Part shown: piece by piece, positions 43,366 through 52,444 of the stretch
Layout: every line of letters begins with the position of its first letter
Position numbering within the stretch: the first letter of the stretch is position 1
Source: Luteimonas sp. 9C
GTDB lineage: Bacteria > Pseudomonadota > Gammaproteobacteria > Xanthomonadales > Xanthomonadaceae
Assembly: GCF_902506295.1 (NCBI RefSeq)
Contig: NZ_LR733312.1
Location: forward strand, 2,246,089-2,310,088
Length of the DNA: 64,000 nt
Reading direction: 5' to 3'
The notes under the pieces: model-generated
Database searches by the model: none
What the model saw: only the letters and a program-made list of their open reading frames with translations
Told to the model about the DNA's origin: nothing
Position numbers and translations under genes: made by a program

Positions 43366-43833
43366 ATGTCGAAACGCAAGCAGATCGCCGCTCAGGCCGC
43401 GCGCGATGCGGGACTGCCGGATGCGCAGGTGCACGTGGAGAATTTCCGCCAGGTGCGCGAGGCGCGCCGCGCCGAGCTGGTCGAGGACTATGTCGAACTG
43501 ATCTCCGACCTGCTCGCCACCACCGGCCGCGCGCGCCAGGTCGACATCGCCGAACGCCTCGGTGTCGCCCAGCCCACGGTCGCCCGCACGCTGCAACGCC
43601 TGGTGCGCGACGGACTGGTGCTGCAGAAGCCCTACCGCGGCGCATTTCTCACCGAGGCCGGCGAAACGCTGGCGCATGCCAGCCGCGCGCGGCACCAGAC
43701 GGTCGAATCCTTTCTCGTCGCATTGGGCGTACCGCCCGACATCGCACGCCGCGATGCGGAGGGCATCGAGCATCACGTCAGCCCGGAAACGCTGGCGGTG
43801 TTCGAGGCCTTCGTGCTGAAGACGCGCGACTGA
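43366..43833 (+). CDS. mntR: Manganese-responsive transcriptional regulator
   Basis: 155 residues from ATG 43366, the same length as E. coli MntR; ATG 43324 would add 14. The winged helix covers [28 protein letters not shown] (about 60-87). Metal-site region: [24 protein letters not shown], then [14 protein letters not shown] and [14 protein letters not shown] with its two His. A DtxR-family repressor that binds DNA with Mn2+. No mntH or mntS was found next to it. The secreted Mn-type superoxide dismutase at 54026 is a plausible physiological link. Confidence 0.95.
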   Translation: MSKRKQIAAQAARDAGLPDAQVHVENFRQVREARRAELVEDYVELISDLLATTGRARQVDIAERLGVAQPTVARTLQRLVRDGLVLQKPYRGAFLTEAGETLAHASRARHQTVESFLVALGVPPDIARRDAEGIEHHVSPETLAVFEAFVLKTRD

Positions 43834-43928
43834 GGATCGGCCGCGCGAATGCTGCGCGTCGCACGATGCGCGCCCGCGATACGCAATCCACATCCGCCGG
43901 TATCGGCCACCCGATCCGCGGCATCCGC

Positions 43929-44075
43929 TCAGCCGACGAGGTGCTGGCCCGGCGCAGGAAAGCATTCGTCCTGCATCTCTCGCGGCTGCCAGACATGCAT
44001 GGGCTCGGGCGGCGGCACGGTCTGGAATTCGTCGCGAAGAGCGGAGGTCTCCGTCGACAATGTGTACTCGGTCAT
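43929..44075 (-). CDS. 48-residue protein with a perfect ribosome site
   Basis: ATG 44075 is preceded by AGGAGG with a 6-nt spacer, the strongest Shine-Dalgarno site in the region. The product (MTEYTLSTETSALRDEFQTV, then PPPEPMHVWQPREMQ and a short tail) is acidic, soluble and Pro-rich at the middle, with Trp and one Cys. No family recognised. A longer version from 44183 would lack a ribosome site. It stands alone between mntR and the MipA gene. Confidence 0.6.
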   Translation of the reverse strand: MTEYTLSTETSALRDEFQTVPPPEPMHVWQPREMQDECFPAPGQHLVG

Positions 44076-44264
44076 GACGGCCTCCTGTGCGCGTTGCGGC
44101 CAGTGCGCGCGACCGTAATCGCCCCGACGTGAAGTCGGCGCGTGGTCCGGGCATTCAGGGTGCGCAGCGGTCGAAGACAGCATGCCGACCGCGCAGTCAG
44201 GTGAGTAACGCGCCCACGGGTCGTTCGAACACAGCGCCGTGCCGGCGCCGGCGCCGGCGCTGGC

Positions 44265-45056
44265 TCAGAAGCGGTAGCTGACGCCACCGAACAGCGAGGG
44301 AATGCCGTCGGCATCGCGTTCGAGCAACGGGCTGTCGGACAGTTCGTCCGGCAGGACGCGATAGGTGAATCCGCCGATGAAACTCCAGCGCTCGCCGAGG
44401 GGACGCGTCGCGGCGACGCTGATCGATGGCACCACCGCCGCACCCGGCGTGTAGCGCGTCACGCCGCGCGCGACTTCGGAATCCAGCGTGCCGAAGTAGT
44501 AACGGGTCAGGTCGTCCGACATCCAGCGCACGCCGGCGCTGGGCAGGATGGTCCACGCGCCGGAGCGCAGCATGTAGGTGTATTCGACGCCGAACTCGTG
44601 ACCGCCGCTGGTGTCGGTGACGTCGGCGAGTGCATGCACGCGCACGCGGCCGAGCGTGCCCGACCACGACGCGCCGATGCCGGCGTCCAGACCATGGTCG
44701 CGATCGTCGAGCAGACGCGCATCGAGTCCGTTGTCGGCAAGGCCCGACGCGCTGAGATCGTCGATGTCGAAACCGTCGAGACGTGCGGATACGAGACCAT
44801 CGAGCTGGAACGCGCCGGTGTCGACCAGATGGATGCCACCGGCAATGCCGCGCAGGAACAGGCGCTCACCTTCATACGAAAAAGTCGGGAACGGCAGAAT
44901 GCGCGCGCCTTCGCCGACATAGGGGCTGTCGGAGGCGGCGACGGCGACACCGAGCGACCAGCCGGGCGGTTGCGCGGGCGGGCCGGGGCGTTCGTCGCGC
45001 GTCTGTGCGAATGCGAGTCCGGGAACCAGGGCGAACAGAGCGAGCGCGGTTTTCAT
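44265..45056 (-). CDS. MipA/OmpV-family outer-membrane protein
   Basis: 263 residues. Signal peptide MKTALALFALVPGLAFA. The mature protein starts WSLGVAVAASDSPYVGEGARILPFPTFSYEG, the MipA/OmpV signature with YxG...PFP. Repeated beta-strands end with SLFGGVSYRF, a terminal Phe for barrel insertion. Named for a murein-hydrolase scaffold (MipA) or Vibrio OmpV; the physiological role here is unknown. An in-frame upstream ATG at 45098 would precede the signal peptide and is unlikely. Confidence 0.9.
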   Translation of the reverse strand: MKTALALFALVPGLAFAQTRDERPGPPAQPPGWSLGVAVAASDSPYVGEGARILPFPTFSYEGERLFLRGIAGGIHLVDTGAFQLDGLVSARLDGFDIDDLSASGLADNGLDARLLDDRDHGLDAGIGASWSGTLGRVRVHALADVTDTSGGHEFGVEYTYMLRSGAWTILPSAGVRWMSDDLTRYYFGTLDSEVARGVTRYTPGAAVVPSISVAATRPLGERWSFIGGFTYRVLPDELSDSPLLERDADGIPSLFGGVSYRF

Positions 45057-45241
45057 CGAACGGTCCGTGCGGCAGCGAAGATGCCCGCACGATAGCAAGC
45101 GCCGATGCCATCGCCTGTGCGCTGCGTGGCGATCTGCGACGCGCGATCCGATCCGACGCGCCGTGCGCCGGATCGGGAGACGCCCGATTCAACACATGTG
45201 GCGAGCGGGACGCCAGACGCTGTCCCGCATACCGCGAGCCG

Positions 45242-45418
45242 TCAGCTCGCCCGACGCACCGTAGACGGATAGCGGAGCCGGGATGGCGACGATGACCGCG
45301 TATCGACAGCGGCATTCGCGCCGTGGCGGACACGATCTTCGAACGGACGCGAATCGCCCTGATTGCCCGCCTTCGGGCGGCGGACCATGTAATGGGTGAC
45401 GAATGTCGGCTGTGACAT
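45242..45418 (-). CDS. 58-residue basic protein of unknown function
   Basis: ATG 45418 follows GGAGGA with a 7-nt spacer. The product begins MSQPTFVTHYMVRRPKAGNQ, continues GDSRPFEDRVRHGANAAVD and ends in an Arg/Ser-rich tail. There is no membrane segment. It is not recognised. The strong ribosome site argues for translation. The remaining DNA between the MipA gene and the aldolase terminator holds no other supported gene. Confidence 0.45.
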   Translation of the reverse strand: MSQPTFVTHYMVRRPKAGNQGDSRPFEDRVRHGANAAVDTRSSSPSRLRYPSTVRRAS

Positions 45419-45649
45419 CTGCAGATCCTCCAGGCCTGTGCCTCGATGGATCGAACCCTAGGACCGTGTCGCGCAACCCGCGGTGTAATCCACAGTCCGA
45501 CGCCGCCGGCGTTTATCCGCGCGTCGGCGTTGTCGCGAACAGCGACGCGCGAACACACCAGTTCCTAACAATCGCGACAGATATGTTCACGCGATCGCGC
45601 CGCGGGCTTCACGCAGCGCTGATCGCACCGCCTGCGCACGCCGCGCGAC

Positions 45650-45679
45650 AAAAAAAAGACCGGCGCAGATGCGCCGGCC
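45650..45679 (-). terminator. Rho-independent terminator of the aldolase gene
   Basis: Read on the minus strand: stem CCGGCGCA/TGCGCCGG with a 2-nt inner loop, then eight T (complement of A 45650-45657). It lies 25 bp after the aldolase stop. Confidence 0.9.
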
Positions 45680-45701
45680 TTCGATGCGGGTCCGCTGGGT
45701 G

Positions 45702-46595
45702 TCAGGCGACCGACGCGCGATAGATCGACTCGATCGCCGTGTCGAGCGACGCGTTGAAATCGTCGTCGCTCTGCTTCGCGCTCAGGCCTTCGGTCAGCGC
45801 GCGGCTGAAGCTCGCGACCACGCCCGGGTTCTTCGCCAGGCGGGCGTTCGCGTCGTCGCGTGCGTAGCCACCCGACAGGGCGACCACCTTCAGCACGCTC
45901 GGGTGTTCGACCAGTTCGCGGAAGAAACCATCGACCTCGGGCAGGGTGAGCTTGAGGATCACCGGCGTCGACGGGGCCACCTTGTCGAGGCGCTCGAGCA
46001 GGCCCTGCTTCAGCGTGGTCTCGATGTCGGCCTTGTCGGCGGCATTGATGTCGACTTCCGGTTCGATGATCGGCACCAGGCCGGCGTCGAGCACCTGCTG
46101 GCCGAGTTCGAACTGCTGGTCGAGCACCGCGGCGATGCCGGCGGCATTGTTCTGCTTGATGACCGAGCGTTCCTTGGTGCCGAACACGCCCTTGGCCTTG
46201 GCGCGCGCGAGCAGATCCGACAGGCCCGGAATCGGCTTCAGCATCTGCACGCCGTTGGCTTCGTCTTCCAGACCCTTGTCGATCTTCAGGAACGGCACGA
46301 CGCCCTTGGTCTGCCACAGGTATTCGGCGGCGCCCTGGCCTTCGAACGCGTCGTCGAGCGTGCGCTCGAACAGGATCGCGCCGAACACGCGCTCGCCGCT
46401 GAAGGCGGGGCTGGTGACGATGCGCGTGCGCATCGCGTGGACGAGGCCGAACATTTCCGCGTCGTTCGCGTACTCGGTTTCCTCGATGCCGTAGAGCTTG
46501 AGCGCCTTGGGCGTACTGCCGCCGCTCTGGTCGAGTGCGGCGATGAAGCCCTGACCCGACTTGATCCTGTCCAGCTGTTCCTGATTCACGGCCAC
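45702..46595 (-). CDS. Class I fructose-bisphosphate aldolase
   Basis: 297 residues from GTG 46595 (AGGA nine bases upstream); a second GTG at 46589 is possible and matches VNQEQL homologs. The family is the bacterial class I enzyme like staphylococcal FdaA: GFIAALDQSGGSTPKALK at the start, PFLKIDKGL, KERSVIKQNN, and the Schiff-base lysine in VILKLTLPEVDGFF; near the end VVALSGGYARDDANARL. It cleaves FBP in glycolysis without metal. It is divergent from metN and ends in a strong terminator. Confidence 0.95.
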   Translation of the reverse strand: MAVNQEQLDRIKSGQGFIAALDQSGGSTPKALKLYGIEETEYANDAEMFGLVHAMRTRIVTSPAFSGERVFGAILFERTLDDAFEGQGAAEYLWQTKGVVPFLKIDKGLEDEANGVQMLKPIPGLSDLLARAKAKGVFGTKERSVIKQNNAAGIAAVLDQQFELGQQVLDAGLVPIIEPEVDINAADKADIETTLKQGLLERLDKVAPSTPVILKLTLPEVDGFFRELVEHPSVLKVVALSGGYARDDANARLAKNPGVVASFSRALTEGLSAKQSDDDFNASLDTAIESIYRASVA

Positions 46596-46770
46596 GTGCG
46601 TACGTCCTATGCGATCGGTGGAGACCCGGGCCCGCGATGATACCGCCACGCGCCGTGCGGGGCCGCCCGCACGGGTGCCCGCCCGGTTCCGGGACGCTGC
46701 GTCCATGCGGACGCAACGCTGCCGCCACGGCGCCCTGCTAGGCTGCCCGGCCGCCTGAACGCCCGTCGCC

Positions 46771-47775
46771 GTGATCCATTTCGAAGGCATCCACAAGTCG
46801 TATTCCGCCGCCGGGCGCGAGACCGTCGCGCTGCATCTGCTCGATCTCACGATCGAGGCCGGCGAGGTGTTCGGCATCGTCGGCCATTCCGGCGCGGGCA
46901 AATCCACGCTGCTGCGGCTGATCAACGGGCTGGAAACGCCGAGCGGCGGCCGCCTGACCGTCGATGGCCAACGCCTCGACACGCTCGACGGCGCCGGCCT
47001 GCGCACCCTGCGCCGGCGCGTGGGCATGATCTTCCAGCACTTCAATCTGCTGTCGGCCAAGACCGTCCTCGACAACATCGCATTTCCGCTGCGCCTGGCC
47101 GGCGTATCGAAGAGCCAGGCCCATGCGCGCGCGCAGGAATTGCTGGTGCGCGTGGGCCTGGAGGCGCATCGCGACAAGTATCCCGCGCAGCTCTCGGGCG
47201 GCCAGAAGCAACGCGTGGGTGTGGCGCGTGCGCTCGCGACGGAACCCAAGATCCTGCTGTGCGACGAGGCCACCAGCGCGCTCGACCCGCAGACCACGGC
47301 GTCGGTGCTGCAGCTGCTCGACGGCATCAACCGCGAGCTGGGCCTGACCATCGTGCTGATCACCCACGAGATGGATGTCGTGCGCCGCGTCTGCGACCGC
47401 GTCGCGGTGCTCGATGCCGGGCACCTGGTCGAAAGCGGCCCGGTGACCGACGTGTTCCTGCATCCGCAGCATCCGACGACGCGGCGGTTCGTCGCCGAAT
47501 CCGAAGACGACGACGGCGCGCAGCACGACGACATCGCCCATGTCGAAGGTCGCCTGCTGCGGCTAACCTTCACCGGCGACGCGACCTGGCAGCCGCTGCT
47601 CGGCCGCGTCGCGCGCGAGACCGGCATCGACTACACCATCCTCTCGGGCCGCATCGACCGCATCAAGCGCCTGCCCTACGGCCAGCTGACGCTGGCGGTG
47701 ACCGGCGACCGCGTCGACGAGGCCGCGCGCAGCTTCGCCGCCGCCGGCGTGCACGTGCAGGCGCTGCCGCGATGA
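46771..47775 (+). CDS. metN: D/L-methionine ABC transporter ATP-binding protein
   Basis: 334 residues from GTG 46771. Walker [10 protein letters not shown] (38-46), Q-loop [10 protein letters not shown], signature [15 protein letters not shown], Walker [15 protein letters not shown]-loop LITHEMD. After residue 255 comes the regulatory NIL domain ([37 protein letters not shown]), which senses cytosolic methionine. The metI start overlaps its stop by 4 bp. Confidence 0.96.
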   Translation: MIHFEGIHKSYSAAGRETVALHLLDLTIEAGEVFGIVGHSGAGKSTLLRLINGLETPSGGRLTVDGQRLDTLDGAGLRTLRRRVGMIFQHFNLLSAKTVLDNIAFPLRLAGVSKSQAHARAQELLVRVGLEAHRDKYPAQLSGGQKQRVGVARALATEPKILLCDEATSALDPQTTASVLQLLDGINRELGLTIVLITHEMDVVRRVCDRVAVLDAGHLVESGPVTDVFLHPQHPTTRRFVAESEDDDGAQHDDIAHVEGRLLRLTFTGDATWQPLLGRVARETGIDYTILSGRIDRIKRLPYGQLTLAVTGDRVDEAARSFAAAGVHVQALPR

Positions 47776-48449
47776 GCACGCCATTGCTGCCCAACGTGGA
47801 TGCCGGCAAGTGGCTCGAGATCGGCCAGGCCACGGTCGACACGCTGCTGATGCTGGCCGGTTCGCTGCCGCTGACGCTGCTGATCGGCCTGCCGCTCGGC
47901 GTGCTGCTCTACCTCACCGCGCCGCGCCAGCTGCACGCGCGCCCGGCGTTGTACGGCGGCCTGTCGCTGGTGGTGAACCTGCTGCGCTCGGTGCCCTTCA
48001 TCATCCTGATGATCGTGCTGATTCCGGTCACGCTCAAAGCCATGGGCACCTCGCTGGGCGTGCGCGGCGCGATCCTGCCGCTGGTCGTCGGCGCGGCGCC
48101 GTTCTACGCGCGACTGGTCGAAACCGCGCTGCGCGAGATCGATCGCGGCGTCGTCGAGGCGAGCCTCGCGATGGGCGCGACCACGCGCCAGCTGGTCACG
48201 CGCGTGCTGCTGCCCGAAGCGCTGCCCGGCCTGATCGCCGGTGCCACGGTGACGACGATCGCGCTGATCGGCTTCACCGCGATGGGCGGCGCGATCGGCT
48301 CCGGCGGCCTGGGCGATCTGGCGTACCGCGACGGCTACCTGCGCTCGCGTACGGACGTGGCCGTGGTCACCGTCGTCGCGCTGCTGGTGATGGTGCAGGT
48401 GCTGCAGATGGTCGGCGACCGGCTGGTGGCGCGGTTCTCGCGGCGGTAG
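47772..48449 (+). CDS. metI: Methionine ABC transporter permease
   Basis: 225 residues with five or six membrane helices. The EAA loop contacting MetN is [21 protein letters not shown] and [15 protein letters not shown]. Typical family end [23 protein letters not shown]. It forms the channel with MetN. A hairpin and repeat occupy 260 bp before metQ. Confidence 0.96.
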   Translation: MSTPLLPNVDAGKWLEIGQATVDTLLMLAGSLPLTLLIGLPLGVLLYLTAPRQLHARPALYGGLSLVVNLLRSVPFIILMIVLIPVTLKAMGTSLGVRGAILPLVVGAAPFYARLVETALREIDRGVVEASLAMGATTRQLVTRVLLPEALPGLIAGATVTTIALIGFTAMGGAIGSGGLGDLAYRDGYLRSRTDVAVVTVVALLVMVQVLQMVGDRLVARFSRR

Positions 48450-48459
48450 GGCGCTGAAG

Positions 48460-48609
48460 CCCGCCCCCGCGATGCGGGGCGGGTTGGGTGGGGGCGAACG
48501 GCCAGACCTTCGTGGCATTCGATCCACGCAAGCTTTATTGCGCGGGACGACGTCTTCGAGACCGCAGGGTTTGCCCCTATCTCGGCCTTCCCCCGCGCGC
48601 GTGGGAAGG
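48460..48609. repeat. Hairpin/intergenic repeat between metI and metQ
   Basis: CCCGCCCC (48460-48467) pairs with GGGGCGGG (48476-48483) 11 bp after metI; a second stem CCTTCCC/GGGAAGG lies at 48586-48609. The segment between resembles dispersed repeats of Lysobacteraceae intergenic DNA. The first stem could lower readthrough into metQ. Confidence 0.55.
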
Positions 48610-48709
48610 AGCGGGTTGCCGCCCCACCACACACTGATTTCCACATCCGCACTCGATCCGCGCACGCGGAGCCCGATACTGGTCGGCCCCTCGCTTGACC
48701 GGATCCGAC

Positions 48710-49513
48710 ATGGCCCTGCTGCCCCGACTCGCCACTGCCGCCCTGCTGCTGTCCGCCCTCGCCGGTTGCGGCGGTTCCGGGTCCGGCGCGGACGGCGAAC
48801 GCCTGACCGTCGCTGCGACCGCGGTGCCGCATGCGGAAATCCTCGAAGTGGTGAAGCCGCTGCTCGCCGCGCAGGGCGTCGACCTGCAGGTGCGCATCTT
48901 CAACGATTACGTGCAGCCCAACGACCAGGTCGCGCAGGGCCAGATCGACGTCAACTACTTCCAGACCGAGCCCTACCTCGACGCCTACAACCGCGACCGC
49001 GGCACCGACCTGACCACCCTCGTCGGCGTGCACATCGAACCCTTCGGCGCGTACTCGCGCCGCTTCGATTCGCTCGACGCGGTGCCCGAAGGCGCCGACG
49101 TGGTGATTCCGAACGACCCGAGCAACAACAGCCGCGCGTTGATCCTGCTGCACAAGAGTGGGGTGATCACGCTGCGTGATCCGACCGACGCGATGGCGAC
49201 GCTGCGCGACATCACCGCGAATCCGAAGAACCTCAAGTTCCGCGAGCTCGATTCGGCGATGCTGCCGCGCGTGCTCGACCAGGTGGACCTGGCGCTGATC
49301 AACACCAATTACGCACTCGACGCCGGCCTCGATCCCGGCAAGGACGCACTGGCCATCGAAGGCCAGGACTCGCCCTACGTGAACTTCCTCGTCGGCCGCC
49401 CCGACACGCGCGACGACCCGCGCGTACAGAAGCTGATTGCCGCGCTGACCCGCGACGAGGTCCGCAGCTTCATCCAGAGCACCTACCGGGATGCGGTGAT
49501 TCCGGCGTTCTGA
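48710..49513 (+). CDS. metQ: Methionine-binding lipoprotein MetQ (NlpA family)
   Basis: 267 residues from ATG 48710. The signal ends in lipobox LAGC. The mature binding domain has VAATAVPHAEILEVVKPLLAAQGVDL, IFNDYVQPNDQV, VNYFQTEPYLDAYN and the ligand-site IPNDPSNNSRAL and ALINTNYALDAGL, all NlpA/MetQ signatures. It delivers methionine to MetNI. Confidence 0.96.
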   Translation: MALLPRLATAALLLSALAGCGGSGSGADGERLTVAATAVPHAEILEVVKPLLAAQGVDLQVRIFNDYVQPNDQVAQGQIDVNYFQTEPYLDAYNRDRGTDLTTLVGVHIEPFGAYSRRFDSLDAVPEGADVVIPNDPSNNSRALILLHKSGVITLRDPTDAMATLRDITANPKNLKFRELDSAMLPRVLDQVDLALINTNYALDAGLDPGKDALAIEGQDSPYVNFLVGRPDTRDDPRVQKLIAALTRDEVRSFIQSTYRDAVIPAF

Positions 49514-49617
49514 GGTCCGCGGCCGATTGATGCGACAAGCCCGAGGTCGGACGCGCGGCGGCATGCGACTGACGGGCAGCGCCCCGCGGAACCTGATCGG
49601 CCGGGCGCACCGCGCAC

Positions 49618-49640
49618 GCATGCGACACGTTGTCGCATGC
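49618..49640. promoter_or_regulatory. Perfect 10+10 palindrome upstream of the TonB receptor set
   Basis: GCATGCGACA-CGT-TGTCGCATGC, 47 bp before the DUF2946 GTG start. An isolated half-site ATGCGACA also lies at 49530-49537. The size and symmetry suit a dimeric repressor. It does not match the Fur, LexA or E. coli MntR consensus; the regulator is unknown. Confidence 0.55.
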
Positions 49641-49687
49641 CGCCTGCCACGCTGCAGCTGCGCGCGCGGCGCGGGTACACTCCCGCC

Positions 49688-50092
49688 GTGCACCGGGGCA
49701 TCAACTATCACAACGCATTCGCCTGGCTGTCGCTGACGGCCGTGCTGCTGCTCGCGTTGCTGCCGTCGATCGGCCGGCTTGCGCACGCGCAGGACGCGTC
49801 GCCGCGGATGATTCTGATGGAGATGTGCACGATGGGCAGCGACACGCTCGTCAGCATCGTCGACCCCCACAGCCTGCTTGACGATGCGCCGCGCCCGGCG
49901 CCGTCGAAACATCTCGACATGCAGGACTGCGGCTACTGCCCGCTGCTCGCCACCGCGCTGCTCGCGGTGATCTGGTGCGCGATCGCGCGCCTGCTGCATG
50001 CCCGGCACCAGGCGCCCGTCGCGCGCGTGTGCCGTCTTGCGGAACGTCATCCCTGCGGACTCGGCTCGCGCGGCCCACCGCTCGCGGCCTGA
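49688..50092 (+). CDS. DUF2946 family protein
   Basis: 134 residues from GTG 49688 (an ATG at 49637 adds 17 basic residues). One N-terminal helix (AFAWLSLTAVLLLALLPSIG) probably acts as signal or anchor. Metal-like residues: MILMEMCTMGSDTLVS and HLDMQDCGYCPLLATALL, i.e. the M-x-M-C-T and H...CGYCPL motifs of DUF2946. The family is commonly found beside copper or iron TonB receptors and its function is unknown. The C-terminal 40 residues are Arg/His-rich. Confidence 0.85.
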   Translation: MHRGINYHNAFAWLSLTAVLLLALLPSIGRLAHAQDASPRMILMEMCTMGSDTLVSIVDPHSLLDDAPRPAPSKHLDMQDCGYCPLLATALLAVIWCAIARLLHARHQAPVARVCRLAERHPCGLGSRGPPLAA

Positions 50093-50210
50093 GTTGCGCC
50101 GCCGCGACCCCGTCGGGTCGCACCCCTTTTTTCCGCGATGCCCGCGCCCGTGCGCGGTGTCGTCCGTGCGCGCGTGTCCACCCCGCGCCGCACTTGCATT
50201 GGATGCCCAC

Positions 50211-52442
50211 ATGTTCCGTTCCGCAATGTCCCGGCCCGCGCCGACCCGACCCGTTGTCCACACCCCGCCGGCCACCGCGCTGCTGGCCGGTTTGATCGCC
50301 GTCGCACTCGCCGCACCGGCCGTCGCCCAGTCCGCGCCGGACGCGGCCCGCCAGGCCACCACGCTCGACACGCTGCAGGTGCAGGGCCAGCGCCTGCGCA
50401 CGCTCGACGCGCCGCAGACCACCGGCAGCCGTCTCGGCCTGTCGCAACGCGAGACTCCCGCATCGCTGCAGGTCATCGACCGCGATGCGATCGCGCGCCA
50501 AGGCGCGCGCACCACGCGCGAGGTCTTCGACCTGGCGACCGGCGCGATGGTCGGCAACGTGCCGGGCAATCCGGCCGTGGTCACGCTGCGCGGGTTCAGC
50601 GGCAACACGATCTCGGTGCTGCACGACGGCGTGCGCCTCGGTGCGTCGACGTTCGTCACCCGCGATGTCGACACCTGGTCGCTGGAACGCGTGGAGGTGC
50701 TGCGCGGTCCGGCGTCGCTGCTCTACGGCGAAGGCGCGCTGGGCGGTGCGATCAATCTGGTCACGCGCCGGCCGAGCACCGACGCACGTGTGGTCGATGC
50801 AATGCTGGGCGTCGGCAGCTCCAACACCCGCCGCGCGGGCATCGGCGTCAACCAGCCGCTGTCGGACACGGTCGCAGTGCGCCTGGACGCGAGCGGCCTG
50901 CGCTCGGACAGCCTCTACGACATCGAGGACAACCGTGTCGACACCTCGACGCTGTCGGCCACCCTGGCGTATACGCCCAGCGACACGCTCTCGATGCTGT
51001 TCGCGTGGCAGCACGCCGAGGACGAGAGCCGCGGCACCTACCAGGGCGCGCCGATGATCGCGGCCGAGGATGCACTCGCGCCTTCGCGCGTGGTGCGTAG
51101 TGCGAACGGGTTGGTGATCGATGCGGCGACGCGCCACGTCAATTACAACCCTGATGGCAGCTTCACCGGCGCGCGCAGCGATCTGCTCAGATGGAACACC
51201 ACGCTCTCGCTCGGTCGCAACTGGACGCTGCAAAACGACCTGGCCTGGTACCAGGCCGATCGCGACTTCGTCTACTCCGACGACTGGGTCTACAGCCGCG
51301 ACACGGGTCTGTACGCGCGTGGCGTGCAGCGCGTGTTCCACGACCACCGGTTCTGGAACGAGCGGCTGGCGCTGTCCTACGACGGCCCGTGGGGCGCGCG
51401 CCGCAACCGGTTCACGGTGGGCGTGGAACGCAACGACACCGATTTCCGCAATCCGCGCCAGAGCGGCAGCACGACACCGGTGACGCCACGCGATCCCGAT
51501 GTCGGCACGTTTCCCGATGGCGACTCGCCGGCGTTCACCAGCAATCAGCGCTTCGAGACCGGCATCCGCACGCGCGCGTTGTTCGTCGAGGACGCGCTGA
51601 ATCTCACGCCGCGCTGGTTGCTGGTCGGCGGGCTGCGTTATGAGCGGATCGACGTGGACCGTTCGATCGACAACCGCATCACCGGCGCACGCACCACGTT
51701 CGCGCCGCGCTACACGCCGTTCTCGTGGCGCCTGGGCAGCGTGTTCGATCTGCGCGAGGACCTGCAGCTCTACGGTCAGGTCTCGACCGCGGTCTCGCCG
51801 GTCTCGAGCCTGCTGACGATCCAGACCGCGTCGGGCGGTTTCGACCTGAGCGATGCGCGGGCCGCCGAGATCGGACTCAAGGCCGAGGCGCTGCAGGGGC
51901 GTCTGGCCACCACGGCGGCGGTCTACAGGATCGAACGCGACAACATCCTCACCCGCGATCCGGCCAACCCGCTGCTGACCGTGCAGGGCGGCGTGCAGTC
52001 GTCGGAGGGCGTGGAACTGACCGCCGATCTGCAGGCCACGCGCGGCCTGCGCGTCGACGCCTCGGCGACCTGGGGCCGCGCCCGCTACGACCGGCTGCTG
52101 GAGGCGGGCGGCGTGGACCGGCGCGGCAACCGGCCCGGCAATGTGCCCAACGGGACCGCGACGCTCGGCGCCAGCTACCGCTTCGACGGCCCGCCCGTCA
52201 GCATCGGTGCGAGTGGGCGACACGTCGGCGGTTTCTACACCGACACCGCCAACACCTATTACGTGCGCGGCCGCACGACGTTCGACGCCTGGGCGAGCTA
52301 CGACTTCAGCCGCGCGTCGGTGGCTCTGCGCGTGCGCAATCTCACCGACGCGCTCTACGGCGAGTACTCGGGCTATCCCGCCACCCACGTCTATCTCGGT
52401 GCGCCGCGCAGCGTCGAGCTGACCCTGCGCACGCGGTTCTGA
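50211..52442 (+). CDS. TonB-dependent (siderophore-type) outer-membrane receptor
   Basis: 743 residues from ATG 50211 (or 50226). Signal peptide ends at APAVAQ. TonB box region TLDTLQVQGQR; plug domain with SLQVIDRDAIARQGA, VTLRGFSGNTISVLHDGVR and LERVEVLRGPASLLYGEGALGG; 22-strand barrel ending in SVELTLRTRF. The plug motifs fit FhuA/FecA-type metal-chelate receptors; the ligand (iron siderophore, or copper given the DUF2946 neighbour) cannot be fixed. PepSY protein starts 2 bp after the stop. Confidence 0.94.
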   Translation: MFRSAMSRPAPTRPVVHTPPATALLAGLIAVALAAPAVAQSAPDAARQATTLDTLQVQGQRLRTLDAPQTTGSRLGLSQRETPASLQVIDRDAIARQGARTTREVFDLATGAMVGNVPGNPAVVTLRGFSGNTISVLHDGVRLGASTFVTRDVDTWSLERVEVLRGPASLLYGEGALGGAINLVTRRPSTDARVVDAMLGVGSSNTRRAGIGVNQPLSDTVAVRLDASGLRSDSLYDIEDNRVDTSTLSATLAYTPSDTLSMLFAWQHAEDESRGTYQGAPMIAAEDALAPSRVVRSANGLVIDAATRHVNYNPDGSFTGARSDLLRWNTTLSLGRNWTLQNDLAWYQADRDFVYSDDWVYSRDTGLYARGVQRVFHDHRFWNERLALSYDGPWGARRNRFTVGVERNDTDFRNPRQSGSTTPVTPRDPDVGTFPDGDSPAFTSNQRFETGIRTRALFVEDALNLTPRWLLVGGLRYERIDVDRSIDNRITGARTTFAPRYTPFSWRLGSVFDLREDLQLYGQVSTAVSPVSSLLTIQTASGGFDLSDARAAEIGLKAEALQGRLATTAAVYRIERDNILTRDPANPLLTVQGGVQSSEGVELTADLQATRGLRVDASATWGRARYDRLLEAGGVDRRGNRPGNVPNGTATLGASYRFDGPPVSIGASGRHVGGFYTDTANTYYVRGRTTFDAWASYDFSRASVALRVRNLTDALYGEYSGYPATHVYLGAPRSVELTLRTRF

Positions 52443-52444
52443 CC

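Noticed and set aside
46698-46715. Hairpin TGCGTCC-ATGC-GGACGCA upstream of metN, considered as SAM riboswitch or MetJ site
   Set aside because: No SAM aptamer blocks and no AGACGTCT repeats; only a short stem.
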